Of a DNA stretch of 64,000 bases, positions 35,801 through 43,805 are shown piece by piece. Numbering within the stretch: the first letter of the stretch is position 1; every line of letters starts with the position of its first letter. Location: positions 62,001 to 126,000 of the forward strand of contig NGFI01000008.1 in assembly GCA_002215645.1 (NCBI GenBank). The letters run 5' to 3'. This DNA is from Gemmatimonadetes bacterium 2013_60CM_65_52 (GTDB lineage Bacteria; Gemmatimonadota; Gemmatimonadetes; Gemmatimonadales; Gemmatimonadaceae). The translations under genes were made by a program, and so were the position numbers. The notes under the pieces were generated by a model. The model was not told the origin of the DNA. It made no database searches and saw only the letters and a list, made by a program, of their open reading frames with translations.

Positions 35801-36365
35801 GCGCTGGCGTGGAGGTGAGGGCGACACCCTTGCCGCCGTCGACGTGATACATCCATAGCTTGGCGGGTCCGCCAAGACCACCGGACTTCGAGGCGAAGAC
35901 GTATTTGCCGTCGGGCGACCACGCGGGCGAGATGTAGAGGTTGTTGTTCCCGGTGGTGAGCGCGACGGTGTCCTTTCCGTCCGCATTCATCAGCCAGACG
36001 TTCTCGCCGCCGGAGCGATCGGAGATGAAGACGATCTTCTTCCCATCGGGCGAAAAGCGGGGCTGCGCGTCGTAGGCCATTCCGCTCGTGAGGCGCGTGG
36101 CCTTGCCGCCGCCGATCGGAAGGGAATAGAGATCCCCCAGGAGGTCGAAGACGATCGTCTTTCCGTCGGGCGCGACGTCCAACGAGATCCAGGTGCCCTT
36201 GGTGGTCGTGAACGTGTGCGTCCGCGCCGTCTTGAGGGGGAGGCCGACGGTCTTTGGAGTGGAGTTGGCGGCGGGAGCATCCTGCGCGGCGAGGACAGCG
36301 GGAGTGAGGATGCCGAGAGCGAGGATCGCAGTCTGCGCGAAGTGCGCGAACGGGCGTGGGGACAT
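32832..36365 (-). CDS. PD40 (TolB-like propeller) + amidohydrolase fusion, secreted
   Basis: 1177 residues from ATG 36365, where a signal peptide begins ('TAILALGILTPAVLAAQ'); the open frame upstream to 37514 only shadows other genes. Residues ~50-650 hold many TolB/PD40 propeller repeats ('QPRFSPDGKKIVFISDRSGG', 'SPAWSPDGKYVFASKS', 'GPAWSPDGKALAFTTWSD'). Residues ~760-1165 are an amidohydrolase with the metal motif 'DTHYHP' and the C-terminal 'LGSLEPGKMADLIVLD'. Related two-part proteins are common in Gemmatimonadota and Bacteroidota. The propeller may dock the enzyme or act as a lid. The natural substrate (cyclic amide or peptide) is unknown. GH16 follows in the same operon. Confidence 0.9.
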   Translation of the reverse strand: MSPRPFAHFAQTAILALGILTPAVLAAQDAPAANSTPKTVGLPLKTARTHTFTTTKGTWISLDVAPDGKTIVFDLLGDLYSLPIGGGKATRLTSGMAYDAQPRFSPDGKKIVFISDRSGGENVWLMNADGKDTVALTTGNNNLYISPAWSPDGKYVFASKSGGLGGPAKLWMYHVDGGKGVALTSTPAPPPTQKQLGAAFGKDPRYLWYAARLGDWQYNSVGPQFQLYVWDRETGRTSQMSKRFGSAFRPALSPDGKFLVYASRFETKTGLRLRNLETQQEDWLAYPVQRDEIESRAPLDAYPGYAFTPDSRNVVVSYGGEIWRVPVDRSAPVKIPFEAEVKLELGPEVRFSYRVDTAVNFRAHQIRDVAPSPDGRRLAFSSLDRVYVVELPNGTPQRVSKSDVGEFGPAWSPDGKALAFTTWSDAKGGNIVRANSNGRTWSTQTLSPGGLYNDLAWSPAGDRIVAVRAAARELQEAGAAFFGPVAAEFVWVPAAGGTVTPIMPTAGLGNPHFTTSPERIYAYGREGLVSFRWDGTDLKTHLKVTGPLPPGTDADLTLDAGLENTIALQWVGGRALRPSSPGNDSHLDPAEPTPPQPPPASLVLMSPRGDEAIAMVGMDFYTITIPQTGLTAPTVSVADPASASVPVKKLNEVGGEFPTWTADGRKVMWSLGNALWTYDLERGRAVDDSLKTDARTKAALRLAPATKDSMARVDSLAKIEARSDTGANKKPKPGYKPVEVSISVPATRDVPHGVVAFRGAKAITMKGHEIIENADVLVRDNRIVAVGPSGSISIPADAKVIDVSGKVIMPGMVDTHYHPQWLTPQVHNTQTWQYLATLAYGTTTTRDPQTATTDFMTYGDRVETGDMIGPRVYTTGPGVFSREPVRDLDHARQILTRYAKYYDTKTLKMYMSGNRQQRQWIIMAAKELGIMPTTEGGLDQKLNITHGIDGYPGIEHVLPITPKFDDVFQWYKGTGLLNSPTLIVEYGGPFGEGWFYQTEDLLGDAKLRHFTHPVDFDTKVRRRGTGNAPGPAGFAVKEEYAMWQHAQDVAKTVAAGGHIGVGSHGQLQGLGMHWELWLLQSGGLSTHDALRAATIVGAEGIGMGRDLGSLEPGKMADLIVLDKDPLANIRNSNSVNMVMVNGRLYDANTLDEVYPRQRRLTAQPWSYAVPAAAAGIP

Positions 36366-36536
36366 GGGAACAGATGAGGAGGGAGGCGGCAAGAGCCGAG
36401 CGACGACTACCATATACTGTACGCCGTTCAACGGTACGCCGCTGCTCTGTTTGCGGCCAGTCGTGACCAGGTGGATGGAGGTTGCGCGCTCATCGCGCGC
36501 ACGCAATCTTGGCAAGCCCCCCGCTGAGAGAGCCGT

Positions 36537-37394
36537 ATGGGCCTGTCTGAATCGATCATTCCTGGCGTCAGCCGTGCGATCGAAGGGCTGGACGTCGACG
36601 TGCTGCGAGCGGCCATTCGCGCCGAGTACACGCAGGTGGCGTCCGATCCGGCGCAGGGCTTCCACTTTCACACGGGACGGCGGCTTGCCGGCCTTCTGGG
36701 CTACGACGAGACGTGGTTCGACGGAGTCCCCGAGGACACCGTCGCCTCGTTCGCCGGCACGGGGAACCCGTTCTCGCTCGGTTCGCTTGGCGTAGGCGAG
36801 CATGTGGTTGATGTCGGCTGTGGCGCAGGCATCGACAGCCTCATTGCTGCACGCATGGTCGGGGCGAGCGGCACGGTCGTCGGTGTCGACATGACACCGG
36901 CGATGCTGGGGCGGGCCAGGGAAAGCGCGCGGCTCGGCGGGTTCACGAACGTGCATTTTCATCAGGGGCTCGGCGAGTCGTTGCCCGTGACCGATGGCTG
37001 GGCCGACGTGGTGATTTCGAATGGTGTGCTCAACCTGCTTCCCGACAAGTTCGCGGCGTTGCAGGAGATGGCCCGCGTGGTCAGGCCTGGGGGGCGGCTC
37101 CAGGTCGGCGACATCCTCGTCCAGAAGGACGTCGGCAACAAGGCGCGCCGCGACATCGATCTCTGGAAGAGCTGAATCGCCGGCGCTCTGCAGGAGGCAG
37201 AGCTTCGGGCGACGGTCGTCGCTGCCGGATTCGTCGGATTTGAGATTGCATCGCGTGTGGATGTCTACGCCGGCGCGCCGCAATCGTCGAGCGCGGCCCA
37301 ATTCGGAACGCTGGGCATCAGCTTCCGCGCGCGGAAACCCGTGACGGCCGACGAGTGGCAACAAGCGCTCACCGCGCTGACGTGCTCCCTGTAG
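36537..37394 (+). CDS. ArsM-like SAM methyltransferase with in-frame UGA (candidate selenoprotein)
   Basis: Read through the UGA at 37173-37175, the protein has 285 residues; stopping there gives 212. SAM motif I is VDVGCGAG (91-98), preceded by 'FHTGRRLAGLLGY', both typical of arsenite-methyltransferase-like proteins. The UGA (residue 213) follows 'DLWKS' and precedes 'IAGALQEAELRA'. The family has W-x-x-C-[IL]-x-G-A-L here (AS3MT 'WGECLGGAL'), and the frame continues 72 codons with family-like sequence ending 'ISFRARKP..'. The other As-binding Cys of AS3MT ('SNCVINL') is Gly 163 here ('SNGVLNL'), so canonical arsenite methylation is doubtful. A SECIS-like hairpin follows the UGA. Alternatives: nonsense mutation or sequencing error. 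The end overlaps the kinase start by 13 bases. Confidence 0.75.
37178..37211 (+). promoter_or_regulatory. SECIS-like hairpin downstream of in-frame UGA
   Basis: GCTCTGC (37185-37191) pairs perfectly with GCAGAGC (37197-37203) around the loop AGGAG; CGCC (37178-37181) can pair with GGCG (37208-37211) below an internal loop. The loop begins 16 bases after the UGA and has a G in its second position, matching the general description of bacterial SECIS elements (apical loop of 3-14 bases, ~16-37 bases after UGA, G near the start of the loop). A hairpin in GC-rich coding sequence can arise by chance, so this needs comparative support. Confidence 0.55.
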
Positions 37395-39232
37395 ACGCGA
37401 CGACCGACGACGGCCTCCGGGAGCGGCTCGCGTCGTCGCTCGGTCCGGGTTACAGCATCGAACGCGAACTTGGCGGTGGGGGCATGTCGCGTGTGTACCT
37501 CGCGCACGACGCACGTCTCGGCCGAGACGTGGTCGTCAAGGTGCTCGCGCCCGATCTCGCAGAACAGCTGTCGACGGAACGTTTCGGGCGCGAGGTCCGA
37601 CTTGCGGCGTCGCTACAGGCACCGCACATCGTCCCTGTCCTCATGGCGGGGCAGACGGTGGACGGGCTGCCGTACTACACGATGCCGTTCGTTCGCGGAG
37701 AGTCGTTGCGCGCCCGGTTGACGCGCGTCGGTGCGCTGCCGCTCCGCGAAGGTGTCGCCATCCTGCGTGATGTCGTGAAGGCGTTGGCGTTTGCTCACTC
37801 GGAAGGTCTGGTTCATCGCGACATCAAGCCCGAGAACGTCCTGCTCTCCTCCGGGAGCGCGGTCGTTACCGATTTTGGGATCGCCAAGGCCATTGCGGCG
37901 GCGCGGACACGTGAGGGCGAGCCCGCCAGCGGGTCGGCGGTCCTTGACGGAACTGACGCACTCACGCAACTCGGCACGGCCGTCGGCACGCCGGCGTACA
38001 GCGCGCCCGAACAGGCGGTCGGGGATCCGGACGTCGACCACCGTGCGGATCTGTACTCGTGGGGGATCGTCGCATACGAGGTGCTCGTCGGACACCATCC
38101 GTTCGCCGCGCGCACCACGTATCGCGCGATGGTCACGGCTCACCTCACCGAAGCACCGCACGATATCGCGGCGCTGGCGCCACACCTTCCTGCGCCAGTA
38201 TCCGAGATCATCATGCGCTGTCTCGAGAAAGAGCCGGCGCTGCGGCCCACGGATGCTGCCGAGATCGAGGTTGCGCTCGAGGGACCGAATTGGACGTTGA
38301 CGCCTGCGCGGCGACATCTCGTTCAGCGCGCGCTCCAGCTCACGGACGACGTGTGCCGCCGGCTCGACCGCGAGACCCTCGATGCGCGTCTCCTGGGACG
38401 ATCGCTCGAGTACGTGGAAAATGACGGCGCCCCGCGCGTCCTTTTGTACTGCCTTCACGGGTTGGGACACGATGCCGCCGACTTCACGACCGTGCTCGAG
38501 ACGTCGCCATATCGCGCCATTGCGCCCTCACTCTTCGGCTTCGAGCGCGTCGCTGAGCGACAGCGCGTGCCTATCGCGATCGAGACCCACATCGGGCTCG
38601 TCCGCGAGTTGCTTCGCGACGCGATCTCGCGTGTCTCACCGGACCGGGTGATCCTGATTGGGTTTTCCTCTGGGGCGGACCTCGCGTTGCGTCTGCTCGC
38701 GACGGCGGAGTCAGACAGCCCGCGTGTCGACGCGTGTCTGGCGCTAGGGCCCAATCTCTCGCTCGCAACCTGTTTCGCGAGCCGCGTGTTCTCCAACCTC
38801 CAGAGTGAAGGCGCCGCCGCGCTGCTGTCAGATCTCCAGCGATTTGGCGCCGGGGCGACGAGCCTCGACGAGTGGCTCAACGTGATGGCGTACGTGCTCG
38901 ATGCCCTGCGGAAATTCCGCGACGACGTCGGACCCCTTACGCGTCTCGCCAGCGACATCCTGTCGCCTTTCCAGTCGAGCGACGACGTGTTCGCCGAATG
39001 GTTCCGGAAGGCCAACGGGCGCGTGGCGCTCCTGCGCTGCGTCTTTGAAGAGAGTGATACGTGTGCGGCGCTCGTCCAATCGCTGCGCCTCCGGAATCTG
39101 GACGACGGGGTGCTTGGCTCGCGGTATCGACCGGAGGCGCTCGCGCTTCAGGCGCCCGCGGACCACTTTGCCCTCATCGATCCTGCGCGCGTCGAGCGAC
39201 ACATCGAATCGCTCGTGGCGGCACTGGGCTGA
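37382..39232 (+). CDS. Ser/Thr protein kinase fused to an alpha/beta-hydrolase domain
   Basis: 616 residues from GTG 37382; GTG 37355 is also in frame. Residues ~22-300 are a PknB-type kinase: 'LGGGGMSRVYLA' (P-loop), Lys 53, HRDIKPEN with catalytic Asp 147, DFG at 164 and 'GTPAYSAPEQ'. Residues ~350-616 are not the usual PASTA, TPR or WD40 output but an alpha/beta-hydrolase-like domain: 'LLYCLHGLGHDAADF' near the oxyanion region, nucleophile elbow GFSSG (Ser 429), a candidate Asp in 'FEESDT' and His in 'PADHFALI'. No transmembrane helix is evident, so it is cytoplasmic. A phospho-regulated esterase is a plausible inference. The start overlaps the readthrough end of the methyltransferase. Confidence 0.88.
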   Translation: MLPVDATTDDGLRERLASSLGPGYSIERELGGGGMSRVYLAHDARLGRDVVVKVLAPDLAEQLSTERFGREVRLAASLQAPHIVPVLMAGQTVDGLPYYTMPFVRGESLRARLTRVGALPLREGVAILRDVVKALAFAHSEGLVHRDIKPENVLLSSGSAVVTDFGIAKAIAAARTREGEPASGSAVLDGTDALTQLGTAVGTPAYSAPEQAVGDPDVDHRADLYSWGIVAYEVLVGHHPFAARTTYRAMVTAHLTEAPHDIAALAPHLPAPVSEIIMRCLEKEPALRPTDAAEIEVALEGPNWTLTPARRHLVQRALQLTDDVCRRLDRETLDARLLGRSLEYVENDGAPRVLLYCLHGLGHDAADFTTVLETSPYRAIAPSLFGFERVAERQRVPIAIETHIGLVRELLRDAISRVSPDRVILIGFSSGADLALRLLATAESDSPRVDACLALGPNLSLATCFASRVFSNLQSEGAAALLSDLQRFGAGATSLDEWLNVMAYVLDALRKFRDDVGPLTRLASDILSPFQSSDDVFAEWFRKANGRVALLRCVFEESDTCAALVQSLRLRNLDDGVLGSRYRPEALALQAPADHFALIDPARVERHIESLVAALG

Positions 39233-39385
39233 CCCACCGGGCTGCCGAGACGCAACGCTTCGGTGTCTCCGGCGACGTGCGTATCGACTGGCCAGCGCCC
39301 TTGTCCAGCACTCCGAGCCGTATCTACGTTGTGAGTGCAGCAAGTATCAGGACGTGTTTCCACCGCTCCCGAGAATCGATACATC

Positions 39386-41452
39386 ATGCAGTCCAGTTAC
39401 CGACTTCAGCTGGGGCTTGTAGCGGCACTGTGCGTTGTCGGTGGCGCGCGGCGCGCAGCTGGACAAGCCCAGCCGGCACGCCCGCCGGTCGGCATTCCGC
39501 CTGTCGAGGTCGTCGCCACACGAGTGCCTGAGGCGCCGCACGATGTCCCTGCGTCGATCGAGGTGATCAACGGCGACGATCTGCGCGCGCGCGGTGCGAC
39601 GTCGCTCAGGGATGCGTTGGCTCTTGCCGCCGGTGTCGCGATTGCGCCTGGCGGCGACAACGGGCCCGCGAGCGCCGTGCCGGAGATCTGGGGTCTTCGC
39701 GAATTCGACGCGTTCCTGCTGGTGGTGGATGACATTCCGTGGGGCGGCGCCTTCAATCCCGCCGTTGCGACCCTGACGCTGCGCGACGTGGAGCGCATCG
39801 AGATTCTCCGTGGACCGGCGCCGGTGACCTACGGGGCAACCTCGTTCGTCGGCGTCATTCACGTGGTGCACAAAGCGGCCGCGGCGAGTGCGCGTTACGC
39901 CGATGCGCATGGCGGAAGCTTTGGCAGCGGCGGAGCGGCGGTGGACCTCGCGGTTCCGTTGAGCGAGGACTGGAAGTCGCGGGCCAGTGGCGATTTCGAT
40001 CGCCAGGAATTCAAGGACGACCGCACGTCATTCACGCGCGGACATGCACTCCTGCGTACGGCCAGGGTAGACGGCGCATCGAAGACCTGGATCAAGGCGG
40101 ACATCACCGGCCTTCGTCAGGATCCCGCGAGCCCGCACCCACGGGAAGGGCAGACGCTGTCGGTGAAGACTCCGCTCGACGCGAATCACAATCCGCGGGG
40201 CGCCTACATGAACGACGATCGGTTGTCGATCGCGGGTGGCATGGAGCGTCCCGTCATGACGAGCGCGGTGTGGGGCGCGACGGCTTCGTTCACACACTCG
40301 GCGCAGAGAATCTTCCGCGGCTTCCTCACCGACGTCTCGAACACGCCGAACAATGCGTCGGGGTTCAAGGAGCGCATCGACGTCAACGACGTCTACGCGG
40401 ACTCGCACATCATCTGGCCAGTGCTGTCGCGGGTGCGTTTCATGGCCGGCGCCGATGTCCTGTTTGCCACGGGCGAGGCGCAAGGAGCGACATTCACGTA
40501 TACCGCGCCGCTGAGCGGGTCACCCGCGCCGGCCGTATCGGAGCCATCAACGCTCGACAAGGACGCGGAAGACGAACGCAGGTTCCTCGGTGCTTACGCG
40601 TCAGCGGAATGGCGGCCAGCCGACCGGCTGATGCTGAGCGGCGGCGTGCGTCTCAATGCGACCACCGAGAAGCGCGGACAGGGCAATGAGGTCACGCACA
40701 CGCGTCCGAGCGGCAGCGCTGGCGTGATGTACGGACTCTGGGAGCGGGACCTCAATCACGTGCGCCTGTTCGCCAATTTCCGCAACACGTTCAAGCCGGC
40801 CGCGTTCGATTTCAGTCTCGCCGAGAATGAAGGTGTGCTCGAGCCTGAGACATCGTCGAGTCATGAGAGTGGCGTCAAGATCCGCACGATGGATGGCCGC
40901 GTCGACGTCGAAGCGAGCACGTTTCAGATGGACCTGGAGAACCTGGTGACGGCCACCGTCGTCAACGGACTGCCGGCGCTCATCAACGCGGGGAAGACAC
41001 GCTTCAAGGGCGTCGAAGTGGCGACGGACGTTCGTCTGCCCAGCGCGCTGTTCGCGCGCGCGAGCTACAGCTTTCACGACGGCAAGTTCGTGGATTTCGT
41101 GCAAGCCTTCGATGGCCTGCCGACGCAGCTCGGCGGAAATCGCTTCGAGATGTCGGCCAGGCATCTCGCGTCCGCCGGATTGTCATTCGCGCCGGAGCGG
41201 GGGATCGTGGCGCACGCCAGCGTCACCTACTCAGGCGACCGGTATCTCAACAAGCGCAACACGGCGCTCGCCCCGTCGTTCTCGACGTTCGATGCAGGTG
41301 TCGGTTATCGCACTGGCGACATCGAGGTGCGTCTCGACGGCCGCAATCTCGGCGATCGTCGCGATCCGATTTCGGAGAGCGAGTTCGGCGACGCGCAGTA
41401 CTACCGGATGCCCGCGAGGACGATTCAGGCGGGAGTCGTGGTGCGGTATTAG
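39386..41452 (+). CDS. TonB-dependent outer membrane receptor
   Basis: 688 residues from ATG 39386, which opens a signal peptide ('LGLVAALCVVGGARRAAGQ'); an upstream in-frame start at 39335 adds unrelated sequence. The plug is at ~35-165 ('VEVVATRVPEAPHDVPASIEVINGDDL', 'RIEILRGPAPVTYGATSFVGVIHVV'), then a 22-strand barrel ending in a C-terminal aromatic residue ('AGVVVRY'). It imports a siderophore, vitamin or similar ligand; specificity is unknown. Unlike SusC it has no carboxypeptidase-like N-terminal domain. It is followed after 34 bases by the LppY/LpqO-like gene and then a nitrilase, which looks like one operon. Confidence 0.93.
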   Translation: MQSSYRLQLGLVAALCVVGGARRAAGQAQPARPPVGIPPVEVVATRVPEAPHDVPASIEVINGDDLRARGATSLRDALALAAGVAIAPGGDNGPASAVPEIWGLREFDAFLLVVDDIPWGGAFNPAVATLTLRDVERIEILRGPAPVTYGATSFVGVIHVVHKAAAASARYADAHGGSFGSGGAAVDLAVPLSEDWKSRASGDFDRQEFKDDRTSFTRGHALLRTARVDGASKTWIKADITGLRQDPASPHPREGQTLSVKTPLDANHNPRGAYMNDDRLSIAGGMERPVMTSAVWGATASFTHSAQRIFRGFLTDVSNTPNNASGFKERIDVNDVYADSHIIWPVLSRVRFMAGADVLFATGEAQGATFTYTAPLSGSPAPAVSEPSTLDKDAEDERRFLGAYASAEWRPADRLMLSGGVRLNATTEKRGQGNEVTHTRPSGSAGVMYGLWERDLNHVRLFANFRNTFKPAAFDFSLAENEGVLEPETSSSHESGVKIRTMDGRVDVEASTFQMDLENLVTATVVNGLPALINAGKTRFKGVEVATDVRLPSALFARASYSFHDGKFVDFVQAFDGLPTQLGGNRFEMSARHLASAGLSFAPERGIVAHASVTYSGDRYLNKRNTALAPSFSTFDAGVGYRTGDIEVRLDGRNLGDRRDPISESEFGDAQYYRMPARTIQAGVVVRY

Positions 41453-41486
41453 CACTACATCGGCCATCACTGTTTCGGAGACTCAG

Positions 41487-42401
41487 ATGCGTACCGCTCC
41501 AGTTTGGAAGGCACTTGCCGTCGCACTCTCGTTTGCCGTTGCTCTGCCGGCGATAGCCCAGCAGAAGCCTGCCGCACCGAGGGCCAATTGGACGTCGGTC
41601 GAGGAGGCGCTGGGCCGCAAAGGCGCCATACAGACCGGTGACGTCATCCGGTTCAGCTTTCCGCGAAGCGATCTCACGGTTTCCGTTGCCGGGGTCACGC
41701 TGAAGCCGGCGCTCGCGCTCGGCAGCTGGGTGGCGTTCAAGGAGATCGGCAAGGGCCAGTCAATGGCGATGGGTGACCTCGTGCTCGTGGAGAACGAGGT
41801 GAGTCCGGTGATGCGTGCGCTGCAAGCAGGCGGCGTCGAACAGACGGCGCTGCACAACCACGTGCTCGGCGAATCGCCGCACGTCATGTACATGCACATC
41901 TCGGCGCATGGCGATGCGGCGAAGATCGCACACGCGATTCACGATGCGCTCGCGCAGAGCAGGACGCCGCTCGGTCCCGCTTTACCGCCCGCGACGGCAT
42001 CGGCCGTTGATCTCGACACGATGGGCATCGCGAAGGCACTTGGCGTCGCCGGCAAGTTGAACGGTGTCGTCTACCAGGTGAGTGTTCCGCGTGGTGAGAA
42101 GATCGAATCGATGGGGCATGAGGTTCCGCCCTCGATGGGTGTCGCCACCGCGATCAACTTCCAACCAACCGGAGGCGGCAAGGCGGCGATCACCGGCGAC
42201 TTCGTGCTGCGCGGCAACGAAGTGAACGCGGTGATCCGCGCCCTGCACGATCACGGTATCGAGATGACGGCATTGCACAGTCACATGCTTGACGAGGCGC
42301 CGCGGCTGTACTTCATGCACTTCTGGGCGAACGACGATGCCGTGACGCTGGCAAAGGGGCTTCGTGCGGCGCTGGATCAGACGAAGTCGAAGAAAGACTG
42401 A
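41487..42401 (+). CDS. Secreted two-repeat LppY/LpqO (DUF1259) protein
   Basis: 304 residues from ATG 41487 (CGGAG at 41476-41480, spacing 6). A signal peptide ends near 'PAIAQQ'. Two homologous halves follow, each with the diagnostic His-rich block: 'TALHNHVLGESPHVMYMHISAHGDA' and 'TALHSHMLDEAPRLYFMHFWANDDA', i.e. duplicated DUF1259 domains. Mycobacterial LppY and LpqO are lipoprotein relatives of unknown function; the conserved His suggests metal or ligand binding. It sits between a TonB receptor and a nitrilase with gaps of 34 and 7 bases, so it may handle the receptor's ligand in the periplasm. Confidence 0.88.
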   Translation: MRTAPVWKALAVALSFAVALPAIAQQKPAAPRANWTSVEEALGRKGAIQTGDVIRFSFPRSDLTVSVAGVTLKPALALGSWVAFKEIGKGQSMAMGDLVLVENEVSPVMRALQAGGVEQTALHNHVLGESPHVMYMHISAHGDAAKIAHAIHDALAQSRTPLGPALPPATASAVDLDTMGIAKALGVAGKLNGVVYQVSVPRGEKIESMGHEVPPSMGVATAINFQPTGGGKAAITGDFVLRGNEVNAVIRALHDHGIEMTALHSHMLDEAPRLYFMHFWANDDAVTLAKGLRAALDQTKSKKD

Positions 42402-42408
42402 ACAACGC

Positions 42409-43200
42409 ATGAACCAGGTTCGCATTGCACTCGCGAATGTTCGCTTTCCGGATTCGCCGGAGGAATCGATCACGCTTGCCACGCAGGCGATTACGAAGGC
42501 GGCGAGCGCTGGGGCGCAGATCATCTGCTTTCCCGAGTGCTTCGTTCCTGGTTACCGCGACGTAAGCCGTCGCGTACCGGCTCCCGACGCCGCGTTTCTC
42601 GACCGAGCGTGGGCCACCATCGCCGAAGCGGCCGGAAAAGCAACGATCACCGTCGTTCTCGGCACGGAGCGCGTGGTGGACGGTGCGCTCGTGGCGAGCG
42701 CCATCGTCATCAACGACGACGGATCAGTGGCGGGCTTTCAGGACAAGGTCCAGGTCGATCCGTCAGAGGAGCCGACGTACGTGCCAGGCGCAGGCCGCAG
42801 AGTGTTTCAAGCGGGGCCAGTCACGTTCGGGATCGTGATTTGCCACGAGGGGTGGCGCTACCCTGAGACGGTACGCTGGGCCGCACGTCGCGGAGCGCAG
42901 ATCGTGTTTCATCCGCACTTTCACGAGGCGGGACCGGATTCCTATCGGCCGACGACCTTTGCGGATCCGGCGAACACCTTTCACGAAAAGGCGGCCCTAT
43001 GTCGCGCCGCCGAGAACACCTGTTATTTCGCGACGGTCAACTTTGCGAGTGACGGGTGTCCGACCACGTCGGCGATCATTCGTCCCGACGGGACAGTGTT
43101 CAGCTATCAGCGGTACGGCGAGGAAGGATTGCTGATCGGTGACATCGACATCGACACGGCGACCGGACTCCTTGCAGCGCGTTGCAGAACTGTCGCCTGA
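42409..43200 (+). CDS. Carbon-nitrogen hydrolase (nitrilase superfamily)
   Basis: 263 residues from ATG 42409, 7 bases after the previous stop. The Glu-Lys-Cys triad is visible: Glu in 'CFPECFVPGY', Lys in 'FQDKVQVDPSEE', and Cys in 'GIVICHEGWRYPE'. There is no signal peptide, so it is cytoplasmic. Family members cleave amides, nitriles or carbamoyl groups. The exact substrate cannot be told. Third gene of the TonB receptor / LppY-like / hydrolase operon. Confidence 0.9.
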   Translation: MNQVRIALANVRFPDSPEESITLATQAITKAASAGAQIICFPECFVPGYRDVSRRVPAPDAAFLDRAWATIAEAAGKATITVVLGTERVVDGALVASAIVINDDGSVAGFQDKVQVDPSEEPTYVPGAGRRVFQAGPVTFGIVICHEGWRYPETVRWAARRGAQIVFHPHFHEAGPDSYRPTTFADPANTFHEKAALCRAAENTCYFATVNFASDGCPTTSAIIRPDGTVFSYQRYGEEGLLIGDIDIDTATGLLAARCRTVA

Positions 43201-43209
43201 GACCGACGC

Positions 43210-43650
43210 CTACTGCGTTGGCGAGAGGCTCGCGCCATCGCCATCCCCATCCGAGTAATACGCCGTAATCGCAAGGCCGATGATGCTGGTGCGGGCTTCC
43301 TCCCGCGCGGTGGGATCGTCACCGACAATGGACAATGCACCGTCGAGCGCATGCTTCAGACGAATGAGCATCTGCTCGGGCGCGATGTTCTCCTGGCGAG
43401 CATGCATGCAATACTGGAGAACAAGGCGGCGCACCGGCTCGAGGTCTGCGCCGTCGTGGCTGTAACGGTCCACGGCGGCATGGAGCGCATTCAGTGCGTC
43501 GTTAGCGTCACGCGAAACAAAGGCCGCCTGCGGCGGCGCTACCGCGCTCGATGGCTTGGAGAACCAATCTGCGGCGCGCACGGTCTGCACTCCTGCGGTT
43601 GCGCTGTACGGTGACTCGATGCTGCGCGAACAATCCAACGCAGCGTCCAT
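43210..43650 (-). CDS. Hypothetical protein
   Basis: 146 residues from ATG 43650; a TTG at 43695 would add 15. I do not recognise a family. The first ~50 residues are low-complexity and hydrophilic. The rest is predicted helical, with 'VSRDANDALNALHAAVDRYSHDGADLEPVRRLVLQYC' and 'PEQMLIRLKHALDGALSI', resembling small cytoplasmic helical proteins of unknown role. It is convergent with the nitrilase gene (9-base gap). Codon use looks genuine. It lies downstream of the Crp/Fnr gene on the same strand, 156 bases away. Confidence 0.55.
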   Translation of the reverse strand: MDAALDCSRSIESPYSATAGVQTVRAADWFSKPSSAVAPPQAAFVSRDANDALNALHAAVDRYSHDGADLEPVRRLVLQYCMHARQENIAPEQMLIRLKHALDGALSIVGDDPTAREEARTSIIGLAITAYYSDGDGDGASLSPTQ

Positions 43651-43805
43651 AGCCAGTCTACCGCTTCTATCGCACCACGCAAGTCGTTGTGGCAAATAGT
43701 TTTACGGTCGTGTTCATGTACGTAATCGTACAGCCAGTCGTGTTGCGCACTTAAGTCTGCGCATTGAGCCTTGCCTGTGATCGGCGACGAATGCAATCGC
43801 TCCGT

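Noticed and set aside
36366-37514. N-terminal extension of the PD40-amidohydrolase
   Set aside because: It lies antisense to the methyltransferase and kinase genes and has no propeller-like sequence; ATG 36365 opens a signal peptide.
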